DNA of 64,000 nucleotides from Burkholderiales bacterium (GTDB lineage: Bacteria; Pseudomonadota; Gammaproteobacteria; Burkholderiales; WYBJ01): contig JALHQN010000003.1 in assembly GCA_022841915.1 (NCBI GenBank), positions 248,001 through 312,000 on the forward strand, in the 5' to 3' direction. Position 1 is the first letter of the stretch. Every line of letters begins with the position of its first letter. The position numbers and the translations under genes are program-made. This document shows, piece by piece, positions 18,297-28,096 of this stretch. Below the pieces are notes generated by a model. That model worked only from the letters and a program-made list of their open reading frames with translations. It searched no databases and was not told the origin of the DNA.

Positions 18297-19643
18297 GTGA
18301 GATCACTGCTGCACAAGTATTGGGACATACTCCATTCCAGCTTCTGGTTCCTGCCTTCACTCATGGTGGTCGGGGCGATCGCGCTGGCCGTGGCAACGAT
18401 CGCCGTGGACGAGGCGGCGACCGATGGATGGCTGCAAGCCCTGGGTTGGGCTTACACCGGGGGCGCGGAAGGGGCGAGTTCCGTGCTGGGAGCCATCGCC
18501 GGCTCGATGATCACGATCGCAGGCGTCGTCTTTTCCATGACGCTGGTCGCCTTGTCGCTCGCTTCGTCGCAGCTGGGCCCTCGCCTGCTGCGCAATTACA
18601 TGCGCGACACCACGACCCAAATGGTGCTCGGCACGTTCGTCTCGACGTTCGTTTACTGCCTGCTGGTACTGCGCACGATCCGGCGGGCCGACGAGATCGC
18701 GTTCGTCCCCCATCTATCGGTGAACATCGGGGTGCTGCTCGCGCTCGCCAGCGTGGTGGTGTTGATCTATTTCATCCATCACGTCTCCATGTCCATGCAG
18801 GCCGACCAGGTCGTCGCGCGCGTCGGCCAGGAACTGGCCGCAGAGATCGATCGCTTGTTTCCTGAGCCGATCGGCGAGGGGCGCGACCTGGCCGGGATCC
18901 AGTCTGCCGAAACCGGCATTCCCGAGTCGTTCGATCGCGAGGCGCGGCCGGTTCTCGCGGGCGGCGACGGCTATCTGCAGCACATCGATGCGAATGCGCT
19001 CATGGCGCTGGCCACGCAAGCGGACGTGCTGCTCCGGCTGGAACGGCGGCCAGGACAATATGTGGTCAGCGGCCGTCCACTGGTGATGGTGTGGCCAGGC
19101 GAGCGTGTCAACGACGAGTTTGCAGCTCAGGTGAACGATGCCTTCGCACTGGGAGATCAGCGAACCTCGGCACAGGATGTCGAGTATGCCATCCATCAAC
19201 TGGTCGAGATCGCCGTCCGCGCCCTCTCGCCCGGCATCAACGATCCGTTCACGGCGGTCGCGTGTGTGGACCGATTGGGGTCCGCGTTGTCCCGCTTGGC
19301 GCAGCGCAGGATGCCTTCGACCTATCGCAGCGACGAGCAGCAGCGACTGCGCGTGCTGGGGGCACCTGTCACGTTCCCGGAGATCGTCGATGCGGCGTTC
19401 AACCAGATACGGCAATGCGCACGCCCGAGCGCGGCGGTGACCATTCGCCTGCTGGAAACGATCGCCCTGGTGGCGGAGGCCGTGCATCGAACGGCAGACC
19501 GGGCCGCGCTGCGGCGACACGCGCAGATGATCGTTCGGGGAGCGCGAGAAGGCTTGCCGGAAGAGGAAGACCGACGGGTGGTGGAAGACCGCTTCGCAAT
19601 CGCGACGAGGGCGCTGGAACAGTCGCAGACATCTCGACCCTGA
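18297..19643 (+). CDS. DUF2254 membrane protein
   Basis: A 448-residue membrane protein from a GTG at 18297, with four hydrophobic helices in the first 165 residues (starting WFLPSLMVVGAIALAVATIA) and a large soluble C-terminal part. The region after helix 2, GVVFSMTLVALSLASSQLGP, is the hallmark of the DUF2254 family. A second signature is ALSPGINDPFTAVACVDRLG. The family has no known biochemical function. It follows atpG by 20 bases, so it may be transcribed from the ATPase operon. Confidence 0.85.
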   Translation: MRSLLHKYWDILHSSFWFLPSLMVVGAIALAVATIAVDEAATDGWLQALGWAYTGGAEGASSVLGAIAGSMITIAGVVFSMTLVALSLASSQLGPRLLRNYMRDTTTQMVLGTFVSTFVYCLLVLRTIRRADEIAFVPHLSVNIGVLLALASVVVLIYFIHHVSMSMQADQVVARVGQELAAEIDRLFPEPIGEGRDLAGIQSAETGIPESFDREARPVLAGGDGYLQHIDANALMALATQADVLLRLERRPGQYVVSGRPLVMVWPGERVNDEFAAQVNDAFALGDQRTSAQDVEYAIHQLVEIAVRALSPGINDPFTAVACVDRLGSALSRLAQRRMPSTYRSDEQQRLRVLGAPVTFPEIVDAAFNQIRQCARPSAAVTIRLLETIALVAEAVHRTADRAALRRHAQMIVRGAREGLPEEEDRRVVEDRFAIATRALEQSQTSRP

Positions 19644-19712
19644 ACCGGATGTTCGTGCTTGCGCGTCTGGTGCGCACAGCAAGCGCACGGTTCGTCATCG
19701 AAAGGAATGGTC

Positions 19713-20369
19713 GTGCACGAATCGCGAACAAGCGCCAAGCGTGAGCAGTCGCCACCGGAAGAAATCGCGAACGCGATCAGCCATGGCACGGGCTTGGTGG
19801 CCGTGCTCGTCGGCACTCCGTTTCTCATCATGCAAGCGACGCGGAGTGGCGACGCGGGATTCATCGTCGGCACGAGCATCTTTTGCGCGACCGCGATACT
19901 CCTGTACCTGGGTTCGACCCTCTACCACGCGCTACCGATGGGCAAGGCCAAGCGCGTGTTTCGAGCCATCGAGCATTCCGCCATTTTCCTATTGATCGCG
20001 GGTACGTATACGCCTTTCACACTGGGGGTGCTGCGTGGCGTTTGGGGCTGGACCCTGCTCGGGCTCGTTTGGACTCTCGCCGCGGCCGGCGTGGCGCTTA
20101 AGACCTTAGAGAGGTCGCCCCATCCCATCGTTTCCACCTGCCTCTACCTCTTCATGGGGTGGGTCATCGTGATCGCAGTCGATCCGTTGATCGAGCGGGT
20201 GCCTGCAGCAGGCTTGGCCTGGCTGATTGCAGGGGGCTTGTCCTACACGGTGGGGGTGGCTTTCTTTGCGACCGATTCGCGGTTGCAGTACGGGCATCTG
20301 ATCTGGCATCTGTTCGTCCTGGCCGGAACCACTTGTCATTTCTTTGCCGTGCTGTGGTATGCGGCCTGA
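19713..20369 (+). CDS. Hemolysin III / TrhA family membrane protein
   Basis: A seven-helix integral membrane protein of the PAQR/hemolysin III family, about 218 residues. It starts with EEIANAISHGTGLVAVLVG, carries the conserved GSTLYHAL His motif and ends with LIWHLFVLAGTTCHFFAVLW, whose His residues are the presumed metal ligands. In bacteria such proteins influence membrane fluidity or lipid homeostasis. The GTG at 19713 is preferred: AAAGGA (19701-19706) is six bases before it but abuts the ATG at 19707. It is monocistronic or trails the DUF2254 gene. Confidence 0.88.
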   Translation: MHESRTSAKREQSPPEEIANAISHGTGLVAVLVGTPFLIMQATRSGDAGFIVGTSIFCATAILLYLGSTLYHALPMGKAKRVFRAIEHSAIFLLIAGTYTPFTLGVLRGVWGWTLLGLVWTLAAAGVALKTLERSPHPIVSTCLYLFMGWVIVIAVDPLIERVPAAGLAWLIAGGLSYTVGVAFFATDSRLQYGHLIWHLFVLAGTTCHFFAVLWYAA

Positions 20370-20548
20370 GCTTGGCTGGCCGTTCCGGAGGTCGACGTAG
20401 CCTGGGTTTGCGTGGCGCTGCGCGGCGGTGTGAGTGACGATCGAACCAAGCGCTTGCGGCGGATGGTTCAGCCGCTGGGCCGAGAGACGTCGATCGAGCA
20501 GACGAACCCGAGCCGGTGGGCGTGCCAGGCTCGCCGGTTGCCCGAAGT

Positions 20549-20929
20549 TCACTCCGTCGCTTCAGCCAGCCAAGCCAGCGCGGCGCCACGGTCGCCGAAG
20601 ATTCGGATGTCCAGGCCGCGGTTGCGGGCCGTCGTTTCCCAGAATCGGACTTCCGTCTGTGCGGACGCCAGGGCAGGCAGCAAGATCGCTTCCTTCGCGG
20701 TTCGGCCCATGGGGCTGTCCTGCACGATATTGGCGAGCAGATAGAGATCCATCGGGGAATGTCCGCCGCTCAAGCGGCTGCAATCGCCCAGGAAGAGGCT
20801 CGAGCCGCATTCGATGCCCATCCGTATCGTCTCGCGTGCTGCTTCTTCCAGTTCGTTCGGCGTGAGCGAGCCCAGATAGCGGGTTTCCACGATACACGGC
20901 TCGCTGTGCACGATGACTTGCCACGTCAT
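20549..20929 (-). CDS. STAS/SpoIIAA-like small protein
   Basis: A 126-residue protein beginning MTWQVIVHSEPCIVETRYLG, with alternating strands and helices and the segment SSLFLGDCSRLSGGHSPMDL. It resembles the SpoIIAA-like/STAS superfamily, small domains that bind nucleotides, lipids or partner proteins. The ATG at 20929 is chosen because upstream codons are compositionally unlike a protein and GGAAA lies a suitable distance before it. It converges on the hemolysin III gene with a 179-base gap. No partner kinase or phosphatase is adjacent. Confidence 0.65.
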   Translation of the reverse strand: MTWQVIVHSEPCIVETRYLGSLTPNELEEAARETIRMGIECGSSLFLGDCSRLSGGHSPMDLYLLANIVQDSPMGRTAKEAILLPALASAQTEVRFWETTARNRGLDIRIFGDRGAALAWLAEATE

Positions 20930-21334
20930 TCTCGATTTTCCATGGGTGAGGTGCGCGCGCCCGATCTTCACAGAGTTCGACGCGCTGCGGTCGATTTCAT
21001 TCTGGGTATTCAAACAGACGAGCGGCTGCGCTTTCAAGGGGCTGGCGGGCTTTTTGTCGATCTTCCGTCGTGCCGAGGCGTGGCTGGGCCCATGGGTCGG
21101 CATCGGGGGCAAGTCTGCCTGAGCTCGAGCATAGTCCAAGCTGCGGCACGCAGATCAAGGAGCCTGGTGGGTGGGTCGGCTGCGGTGCATCGGCAGACCT
21201 GGGATGCGTATCGCAATGTGTCAGGGGCGCGCTCGTGACGCGGCGATACAAAAGTGACGCGCATCGACATCCCGGGCTTACATGGGCTTGTTCCAATGGG
21301 CATCCGAAGCGGCCAGGAAGCGGCTGCGGACGCC
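20930..21334. other. Intergenic stretch before the envelope cassette
   Basis: No credible gene in either direction. The left end must hold the promoter of the STAS-like gene, and the right end leads into the FNR-box promoter described separately. No terminator or repeat recognised. Confidence 0.45.
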
Positions 21335-21376
21335 TTGATATTCATCAACCGTGTCGAGACCCGGTGCGCCTAGCAT
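21335..21376 (+). promoter_or_regulatory. FNR-type class II promoter of the ABC/LolA/beta-barrel cassette
   Basis: The sequence TTGAT-ATTC-ATCAA (21335-21348) is a perfect match to the FNR consensus half-sites. A -10-like TAGCAT (TAxxAT) lies at 21371-21376. Taking +1 at 21383, the centre of the box falls at -41.5, the spacing of FNR/CRP class II activated promoters, and the leader to the ATG at 21409 is 26 bases. No good -35 is present, as expected when an activator replaces it. The gene-free stretches were scanned by eye and this is the only exact consensus FNR box found there. Confidence 0.75.
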
Positions 21377-21408
21377 CGAAGCCGACCATACGACAGAGCT
21401 GAACCATC

Positions 21409-22092
21409 ATGAGCCTTATTCGGGCCGAGCAGCTGACCAAGAACTATGTCGCCGGGGATGTCGTGGTCAATGCGATCCAGGGTGTCGACTTCACCATCGA
21501 GCCGTCGTCCTTCGTATGCTTCGTCGGACCTTCCGGCAGCGGCAAGAGCACCTTGCTCAACATGATCGGCTGCCTGGACCGCCCCACCCAAGGGCGCCTG
21601 ACGGTGCTCGATACCGATGTCGGTGCGCTCGACCGGACTGCGGCGGCCGAGTTTCGGGGGCAGCACATCGGTTTCGTATTCCAGGACTTCAATCTGCTGC
21701 CGGTGCTCACTGCCTACGAGAATGTCGAATACCCGCTCGTGATGGTGCAGCGATGGCCCATGGAGGCTCGTCGCAAGCGGGTGATGGAAATGCTCGAGGC
21801 TGTGGGGGTGGCCGATCAGGCGAACAAGTATCCGGCGCAACTCTCCGGTGGGCAAAAACAGCGGATCGCGGTGGCGCGCGCGCTGGTTGCAAGCTCGAAA
21901 GTCGTGCTCGCCGACGAGCCTACGGCGAACCTGGATCACGCCACGGCGATGCGGATCATCGACCTCATGAAGACGATGCGCAACGAACTCGGGACGACGT
22001 TCGTGTTCTCCACCCACGACCCGAAGATCATGGCCGAGGCCGAAACGACATTCACGCTCGAAGACGGGCGCGTGCTGCGCACCGGGCGCTGA
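21409..22092 (+). CDS. ABC transporter ATP-binding protein, LolD/MacB type
   Basis: A 227-residue ATPase with Walker A GPSGSGKST (42-50), Q loop FVFQDFNLLP, signature LSGGQKQRIAVARAL and Walker B VVLADEPTANLD, then the switch histidine in FSTHDPK. This is the mechanotransmission class that works with FtsX-fold permeases (LolCDE, MacB) to pull substrates from the inner membrane or periplasm rather than transport through a pore. It is the first gene of a four-gene cassette. Confidence 0.93.
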   Translation: MSLIRAEQLTKNYVAGDVVVNAIQGVDFTIEPSSFVCFVGPSGSGKSTLLNMIGCLDRPTQGRLTVLDTDVGALDRTAAAEFRGQHIGFVFQDFNLLPVLTAYENVEYPLVMVQRWPMEARRKRVMEMLEAVGVADQANKYPAQLSGGQKQRIAVARALVASSKVVLADEPTANLDHATAMRIIDLMKTMRNELGTTFVFSTHDPKIMAEAETTFTLEDGRVLRTGR

Positions 22093-22102
22093 GGGAGACG
22101 AG

Positions 22103-23377
22103 ATGAGCAATGTACTCAAGATCGCGGGCCGCAACTTGCTGCGTTACCGGCGCAGGACGATGCTGACCTCGGCGCTGGTGGTGCTGGGCATCGTCGCGGT
22201 GATGGTGTTCGTCGCCGTGGCCGGATCGTTCAAGGCCATGATGGTCGGGCAGATCACGGACTCCATGCTCGGGCATGTGCAGGTGCACAGGCGCGGCTAT
22301 GTGGCGTCGATCGAGAACCTGCCGGTCAACCTGAACATGCCGGCGGCCATGGTGGAGAAGGTGGGTGCCGCGCTGTCGGCGCAGCCGGACGTGGAAGCCT
22401 GGACGTCTCGCATCAAGTTCGGCGCGGGCTTCAGCAATTTCTCCGAGACGACCAATATTCGCATCGTCGGCATCGAGCCCGATCGTGAGGTGGCTGTCAC
22501 GCCGCTGTCCACGGCCAGAGTGCGCGGTGCGCCCGGGGGCTCAGGGTTCCTGAACAAGGGCGAGATTCTCGTGCCGACGCTCCTCGCACGCGGGCTGTCG
22601 GTCAAGGTCGGCGACTCCGTGGTGCTCATTGCGACCAACAAGGACGGCTCGGTCAACGGCAAAACGTTCCTGGTGCGCGGCGAACTCGACAGCGTGACGG
22701 GGCCCGGCGGGCGTGACGGGTACATTCACATCGAGGATGCACGCGAGCTGCTGCGCATGAGTTCAGCCGAGGCGAGCGAAATCGCCATCCGGCTGAAGGA
22801 TCCGCAGGCGACCGAGCGTGTCGCCGAGCAGCTGATCCCGGTGCTGGGGGCGGCGAAGAGCAGGGACCCGTCGGCGAAGAAGGACGGCGGCGCCGCGGGC
22901 ATGGGTGTCGAAGTTCACGCCTGGCAGCGGCTGACGCCCTTTGCGAACATCGCGAGCATGATCGACATGATGACGCTGTTCATCAAGATCATGCTGGTGT
23001 CCATCGTGCTCATCAGCGTGATGAACGTGATGGTGATGGCCGTCTACGAGCGCATTCGGGAGATCGGCACGATTTCCGCGATCGGCACGCCGCCGCGCCG
23101 GGTGCTTTCCTTGTTCCTCGCCGAGGGCTTGATGCTCGGTGTGCTGGGCACGGTGGTCGGCACGGCGCTGAGCTTGGTGGTGATCTACGGCCTCAATGCG
23201 GCGAAGCTCACGTTCAACTTCGGCCAGCAACAAGGGCTCGTGCTGGCGCCATCGATCGGTGCGGCCGATGTCATAGGCATTTCGTTCATCGTGGTTCTGG
23301 TCGCCGTGCTGGCCAGCTTGCAGCCTGCGTGGAAGGCTTCCCGCATGGATCCCGTTCAGGCCTTGCGCCATGTCTGA
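22103..23377 (+). CDS. FtsX-family ABC permease (LolE/MacB-like)
   Basis: A 424-residue permease: an N-terminal membrane helix (about 18-40), a periplasmic MacB-like core domain (about 45-285) and three C-terminal helices (about 290-420) of the FtsX fold, including MTLFIKIMLVSIVLISVMNV. GAGGGAG before the ATG is a good ribosome binding site. It follows the ATPase by ten bases and overlaps the region of the next gene. The substrate is probably a lipoprotein, lipid or other membrane-attached molecule, which is inference from the family and the following genes. Confidence 0.92.
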   Translation: MSNVLKIAGRNLLRYRRRTMLTSALVVLGIVAVMVFVAVAGSFKAMMVGQITDSMLGHVQVHRRGYVASIENLPVNLNMPAAMVEKVGAALSAQPDVEAWTSRIKFGAGFSNFSETTNIRIVGIEPDREVAVTPLSTARVRGAPGGSGFLNKGEILVPTLLARGLSVKVGDSVVLIATNKDGSVNGKTFLVRGELDSVTGPGGRDGYIHIEDARELLRMSSAEASEIAIRLKDPQATERVAEQLIPVLGAAKSRDPSAKKDGGAAGMGVEVHAWQRLTPFANIASMIDMMTLFIKIMLVSIVLISVMNVMVMAVYERIREIGTISAIGTPPRRVLSLFLAEGLMLGVLGTVVGTALSLVVIYGLNAAKLTFNFGQQQGLVLAPSIGAADVIGISFIVVLVAVLASLQPAWKASRMDPVQALRHV

Positions 23378-23408
23378 CCCTCATAAGTCCGTCCTCAGGA
23401 GTTTGCCC

Positions 23409-24146
23409 ATGATCCGCTCGGTGTTCGCGCTCGCCGCTTTTCTGCTGGCTGCCGCCTCGGTCGCGGCCGGCATCGACGCCAACGAGATGTTGCGCAAGAT
23501 CGATCGCAATCTCGAGCCGGCCTCGTACGAGATGTATCGCAAGCTCATCAACATCGAGCCCAACGGCACGAAGAAGGAGTTCGTGCTCTACTCGGTGAAG
23601 AAGGGCAGCGACAAGGTCATCGCCCTGTTCCTGGAGCCGGCATCCGACAAGGGACGCTCGACGCTGCGTCTGGGCGACAACATGTGGCTTTACATTCCCA
23701 ACGTGGGCAAGCCGGTGCGCATCACCAGCTTGCAGTCGGTGATCGGCGGGGTGTTCAACAACGCCGACATTCTGCGGGTCGACTACGCTGTCGAATACGA
23801 GGCCAAGGTCGAAGAGGAACAGAAGGACGTCCTCGTGCTGATGCTGAAGGCCAGGACCGGCGAGGTTGCTTACGATCGGCTGAAGATGTGGGTCGATCGC
23901 AAGCTGCTGCTGCCGACCAAGATCGAGGCGTATGCCGCCAGCGGGATGCTGATCAAGACCCTGCACTTCAAGGAACTGAAGGATTTCGGGGGCGGCATTC
24001 GCAGGCCCGCGGTGGTCGAGACGGACAGTCCCCTGTACAAAGGTTACGTATCGGTGATGCTCTATTCGGGCATCAAGAAGCGGGATGTGCCGGACGAGGT
24101 CTTCACGCTGACGAACATGCACCGTGTCGAGGAGTTGCGCCGGTGA
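23409..24146 (+). CDS. LolA-like periplasmic carrier (outer membrane lipoprotein-sorting family)
   Basis: A 245-residue exported protein with a signal peptide (MIRSVFALAAFLLAAASVAA) and a LolA/LolB-like half-barrel: KKEFVLYSVKKGSDKVIALF, DNMWLYIPNVGKPVRITS and DRLKMWVDRKLLLPTKIEAY. CAGGAG eight bases upstream selects the ATG at 23409 over one at 23370 inside the permease gene. Such proteins carry hydrophobic cargo across the periplasm; this subfamily differs from LolA itself and is often tied to dedicated transport systems. The stop overlaps the start of the beta-barrel gene. Confidence 0.85.
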   Translation: MIRSVFALAAFLLAAASVAAGIDANEMLRKIDRNLEPASYEMYRKLINIEPNGTKKEFVLYSVKKGSDKVIALFLEPASDKGRSTLRLGDNMWLYIPNVGKPVRITSLQSVIGGVFNNADILRVDYAVEYEAKVEEEQKDVLVLMLKARTGEVAYDRLKMWVDRKLLLPTKIEAYAASGMLIKTLHFKELKDFGGGIRRPAVVETDSPLYKGYVSVMLYSGIKKRDVPDEVFTLTNMHRVEELRR

Positions 24147-25426
24147 GAGTGGCCGCGGCGATCGTCGTCGCGGCGTTGACGTGCTCAGGGGCGGCGCTCG
24201 CTGCAGAGACCTACACGTTCGATGCGGCTCAGTTCGAAAAGAAGCCGTTCGAACTCGGCGGCTACCTCGAGCTGAAGGCGGATCATTTCGAGCTCAACCC
24301 CGACGGCGTGTTCTACGGATTGAACTTCGCCGGTCAGCCCAGGCGAGAGACGCTCGATCGTGCCACGGCGACGCTCAAGCTGACCGGCAAGGCGCGCGCG
24401 GGCGACTGGCTGGTGACAGCCCGCACGCATTCGGCACTGGATCGCGACCAGATTTCGCACGGCAGCGAGCATCGGTTCGACGAATTGCTGCTGTCCTGGA
24501 AACCGAACCCCGGCTTCACGCTCGACGCCGGCAAGGCTGTTCTGAAGTGGGGCAAGGGCTATGCGTGGAACCCGGTCGGCTTCGTCGAGCGGGCGAAGGA
24601 TCCGAACGATCCGGAACTCGCGCGCGAGGGCTTCACCGTGCTCTCGGCCGACCTCGTGCGCACCTTCGACGGCCCGCTGCAGACGGTGGCCTTTACGCCG
24701 GTGATTCTGCCCGTTGAAGATGACATCAACCGCGACTACGGCAGGCACGGCCATGTCAATGTCGCCGCCAAGCTGTACGTGCTCTATCGCGATACGGACA
24801 TCGACTTCTACGTGCTCGGTGGCGGCAGCCGGTCACGACGCTTGGGCATGGATTTCTCCCGCAATATCGGAACCAATCTCGAAGTGCACGGCGAATGGGC
24901 ACGCGTGGCGGCGCAGGAGTCGGCAGTGGTCGATGCTGTCGGCAACGTCGGACGCCGCACCGAGCATGCGATCAGCTGGCTGCTCGGTTTGCGCTACCTG
25001 ACGCAGAGGGAAACGACCTACATCCTCGAGGTGTACCGAAACGGCACGGGGTTCTCGCAGGGCGAGTACCAGAACTTCGTCGCGCTCGCGTCACGTGCCG
25101 TACGGGCCGGTCCGGCATCGGCGCTTTTCCAGCGGACACAGGCCGTTGCGCAAAGCTACGCCAGGCAAAGCCCCATGCGCAACTACCTCTACCTGCGTGT
25201 CAGTCAAAAGGAACCGTTCGAGGTCCTTTACCTGACGCCTTCGATCACGACCATCGTGAACCTCGATGACCGCAGCTACTCCATCGCGCCGGAGCTTGCC
25301 TATACGGGGAAGAACAACGTCGAACTGCGCGCTCGCGCAGTCTTTTTGGGAGGCAAGCCGGACACCGACTTCGGAGCGAAACAAAACGAGCGTAGGGTGG
25401 AAGCCTATGTTCGCTTTTTCTTCTGA
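24143..25426 (+). CDS. Outer-membrane beta-barrel protein of the transport cassette
   Basis: A 427-residue protein from a GTG at 24143 (GGAG at 24130-24133). It has a signal peptide (RVAAAIVVAALTCSGAALA), many amphipathic strands such as ARAGDWLVTARTHSALDRD and ELLLSWKPNPGFTLDAGKA, and a C-terminal strand VEAYVRFFF ending in Phe, the outer-membrane insertion signal. No named porin family recognised. Its overlap with the LolA-like gene makes it the likely outer-membrane terminus of one envelope-spanning pathway. Confidence 0.8.
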   Translation: MRVAAAIVVAALTCSGAALAAETYTFDAAQFEKKPFELGGYLELKADHFELNPDGVFYGLNFAGQPRRETLDRATATLKLTGKARAGDWLVTARTHSALDRDQISHGSEHRFDELLLSWKPNPGFTLDAGKAVLKWGKGYAWNPVGFVERAKDPNDPELAREGFTVLSADLVRTFDGPLQTVAFTPVILPVEDDINRDYGRHGHVNVAAKLYVLYRDTDIDFYVLGGGSRSRRLGMDFSRNIGTNLEVHGEWARVAAQESAVVDAVGNVGRRTEHAISWLLGLRYLTQRETTYILEVYRNGTGFSQGEYQNFVALASRAVRAGPASALFQRTQAVAQSYARQSPMRNYLYLRVSQKEPFEVLYLTPSITTIVNLDDRSYSIAPELAYTGKNNVELRARAVFLGGKPDTDFGAKQNERRVEAYVRFFF

Positions 25427-25644
25427 TCTGCCCGCCGCGCCGCAGACGAGTTGCCCGCGCTCGGCGCAGGAGCGCCGATGCCGCAGTCCGTCCGGTGCGC
25501 ACCCGCAGTGCCCGTCGGGATCGGGGTCGCCGGCGGATCCGGTCCGGCTGAACCACTGCAGCAGGTCGGCAGTCACACTCCATCGGGGCCCACTGTGGCG
25601 CTCGTTCCATTTCGATAAGAAGCTGCCAATTCAAAGGAGACGCG
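25427..25644. other. Intergenic region before phosphoketolase
   Basis: No gene seen. AAAGGAGA at 25633-25640 is the ribosome binding site of the next gene. No confident promoter. Confidence 0.4.
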
Positions 25645-28065
25645 ATGCCATCCGCGCTGCACGACGATACCCATGCCCCGCTCGCCGCTGACGAACTGAA
25701 CGCGCTGCACGCCTGGTGGCGGGCAGCGAACTACCTCGCGGTGGGCCAGATCTATCTCCTCGACAACCCCTTGTTGCGTGAACCGCTCGACGTCGAACAC
25801 GTCAAGCCGCGTTTGGTCGGACACTGGGGCACCACGCCCGGGCTCAACTTCATCTATGCGCACTTGAACCGGGTGCTCGTCCGCGAGACCCAGTTCGACA
25901 TGATCTACATCGCCGGTCCCGGGCACGGTGGGCCCGCGTTGACTGCGTGCGCTTGGCTCGAGGGTCGCTACAGCGAGTTGTATCCGCAGGTCTCGCAAGA
26001 CGAAGCAGGCATGCGGCGGCTGTTCAAGCAATTCTCCTTCCCCGGGGGGATCGGCAGTCATGCGACGCCGGAGATTCCCGGGTCGATACACGAGGGAGGT
26101 GAACTCGGCTATGCGCTCGCGCATGCCTATGGCGCAGCCTTCGACAATCCGTCGCTGGTGGTAGCGTGCGTGGTGGGCGACGGCGAGGCCGAAACGGGCC
26201 CGCTCGCGGCGTCGTGGCATTCGAACAAGTTTCTCGATCCGGTCCGCGACGGTGTCGTGCTGCCTATCCTGCATCTGAACGGCTACAAGATCGCGAACCC
26301 CACGTTGCTCGCACGCATCCCGCGAGCCGAACTCGAAAGCCTCATGATCGGCTACGGCTATCGCCCACATTTCGTGGAGGGCGAGGATCCGATGCAGATG
26401 CACCAGGCGATGGCCGCCACGATGGATCGCGTCATGGGCGAGATCCGTGCGATTCAGGAAGCCGCGCGGTCGGGCAAGAATACACAGCGCCCGGCATGGC
26501 CGATGATCGTGCTGCGCTCGCCCAAGGGCTGGACAGGCCCGAAGTCGGTCGACGGCAAGAAGACCGAGGGCAGCTGGCGCTCGCATCAGGTGCCGCTGGC
26601 GCAGGTGAACACCAACGCCGCGCACAGGGCTCAGCTCGAGGACTGGCTCAAGAGCTATCGGCCCGAGGAACTTTTCGACGCGCATGGCAAACCGATGCCG
26701 GCGCTGCTCGCTCTGTCGCCCCGCGGCGAGCGGCGCATGAGCGCCAACCCGCATGCCAATGGCGGGCTCAAGCTGCACGATCTCGCGCTCCCCGACTTTC
26801 GTGACTATGCCGTGGAGGTGAAGTCGCCCGGTGGGGGCAAGGGCGAGGCGACACGGGTGCTCGGGGGCTATCTGCGCGACGTGATGCGGCTCAATCGCGA
26901 GCACGCCAATTTTCGCCTGTTCGGCCCGGACGAGGTTGCGTCGAATCGGCTGGATGCAGTCTTCGAGGAAACTCCGCGCGTGTGGCTGGCCGAAACCACA
27001 CCCGAGGATGACAACCTCGGGCCTCATGGCCGCGTGATGGAGGTGCTGTCGGAGCATCTGTGTCAAGGGTGGCTCGAGGGCTACCTGCTCAGCGGTCGAC
27101 ACGGGCTCTTCACCTGCTACGAGGCATTCATCCACATCATCGACTCGATGTTCAATCAGCATGCAAAGTGGCTGAAGGTGGCGAGCGAGGTGCATTGGCG
27201 CAAGCCGGTCGCTTCGATGAACATCCTGCTGACCTCGCATGTCTGGCGCCAGGACCACAATGGCTTCTCGCATCAGGATCCCGGCTTCATCGATCATGTG
27301 GTCAACAAGAAGGCCGACACCATCCGGGTCTTCCTGCCCCCGGATGCCAACACGCTGCTCGCCGTGACCGATTGGTGCATGCGTTCACGCAACTTCGTGA
27401 ACGTCATCATCGCGGGCAAACAGCCGCAGGCTCAGTGGCTCGACATGAGCTCGGCGGTCGAGCACTGCAAGCAGGGGATCGGCATATGGGCTTGGGCCAG
27501 CAACGATGCCGACGCAGAGCCTGATCTGGTGCTGGCCTGCGCGGGCGACGTGCCCACCTTGGAGGCGCTCGCTGCCGTGGGCATGCTGCGTGAGCTCGCG
27601 CCGACACTGCGTGTGCGCGTAGTCAATGTCGTCGATCTCATGACCTTGCAGCCGCAGGACGAGCATCCGCACGGGCTCTCCGATGCCCAATTCGATGCTC
27701 TCTTCACTAAGGACAAGCCGATTCTTTTCATCAACCACGGTTATCCGTGGCTGATCCATCGACTGACCTACCGGCGCACCAACCACGACAATCTCCACGT
27801 ACGCGGCTACAAGGAGGAGGGAACGACCACCACGCCGTTCGACATGGCGGTGCGCAACGACATCGACCGCTTTCATATCCTGCTCGACGTGGTTCGTCGC
27901 GTACCTGCCGCTGCGCGCTATGCCGATGTGCTGACGAGCCATGCCCGTGGCAAGCTGGCGGAACACGGGGATTACATCGTCAAGCGCGGCGAAGACATGC
28001 CCGAAGTGAGGGACTGGCGTTGGCAGGGCGTCAGTGGCGCGGCGGGAGCCCAGGGCGGGGATTGA
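25645..28065 (+). CDS. xfp: Phosphoketolase (xylulose-5-P / fructose-6-P)
   Basis: A thiamine-diphosphate enzyme that splits xylulose 5-phosphate or fructose 6-phosphate with phosphate into acetyl phosphate plus glyceraldehyde 3-phosphate or erythrose 4-phosphate. The 806-residue length is typical. Signatures are [53 protein letters not shown], the ThDP-binding [11 protein letters not shown] and SHQDPGF in the middle domain. It is followed convergently by zwf-gnd, so the pentose phosphate genes beside it could supply its substrate. No acetate kinase or phosphotransacetylase gene lies in this window. Confidence 0.96.
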   Translation: MPSALHDDTHAPLAADELNALHAWWRAANYLAVGQIYLLDNPLLREPLDVEHVKPRLVGHWGTTPGLNFIYAHLNRVLVRETQFDMIYIAGPGHGGPALTACAWLEGRYSELYPQVSQDEAGMRRLFKQFSFPGGIGSHATPEIPGSIHEGGELGYALAHAYGAAFDNPSLVVACVVGDGEAETGPLAASWHSNKFLDPVRDGVVLPILHLNGYKIANPTLLARIPRAELESLMIGYGYRPHFVEGEDPMQMHQAMAATMDRVMGEIRAIQEAARSGKNTQRPAWPMIVLRSPKGWTGPKSVDGKKTEGSWRSHQVPLAQVNTNAAHRAQLEDWLKSYRPEELFDAHGKPMPALLALSPRGERRMSANPHANGGLKLHDLALPDFRDYAVEVKSPGGGKGEATRVLGGYLRDVMRLNREHANFRLFGPDEVASNRLDAVFEETPRVWLAETTPEDDNLGPHGRVMEVLSEHLCQGWLEGYLLSGRHGLFTCYEAFIHIIDSMFNQHAKWLKVASEVHWRKPVASMNILLTSHVWRQDHNGFSHQDPGFIDHVVNKKADTIRVFLPPDANTLLAVTDWCMRSRNFVNVIIAGKQPQAQWLDMSSAVEHCKQGIGIWAWASNDADAEPDLVLACAGDVPTLEALAAVGMLRELAPTLRVRVVNVVDLMTLQPQDEHPHGLSDAQFDALFTKDKPILFINHGYPWLIHRLTYRRTNHDNLHVRGYKEEGTTTTPFDMAVRNDIDRFHILLDVVRRVPAAARYADVLTSHARGKLAEHGDYIVKRGEDMPEVRDWRWQGVSGAAGAQGGD

Positions 28066-28096
28066 CGCAGCCTGATGCGGCAAATCGAAGCGATGC

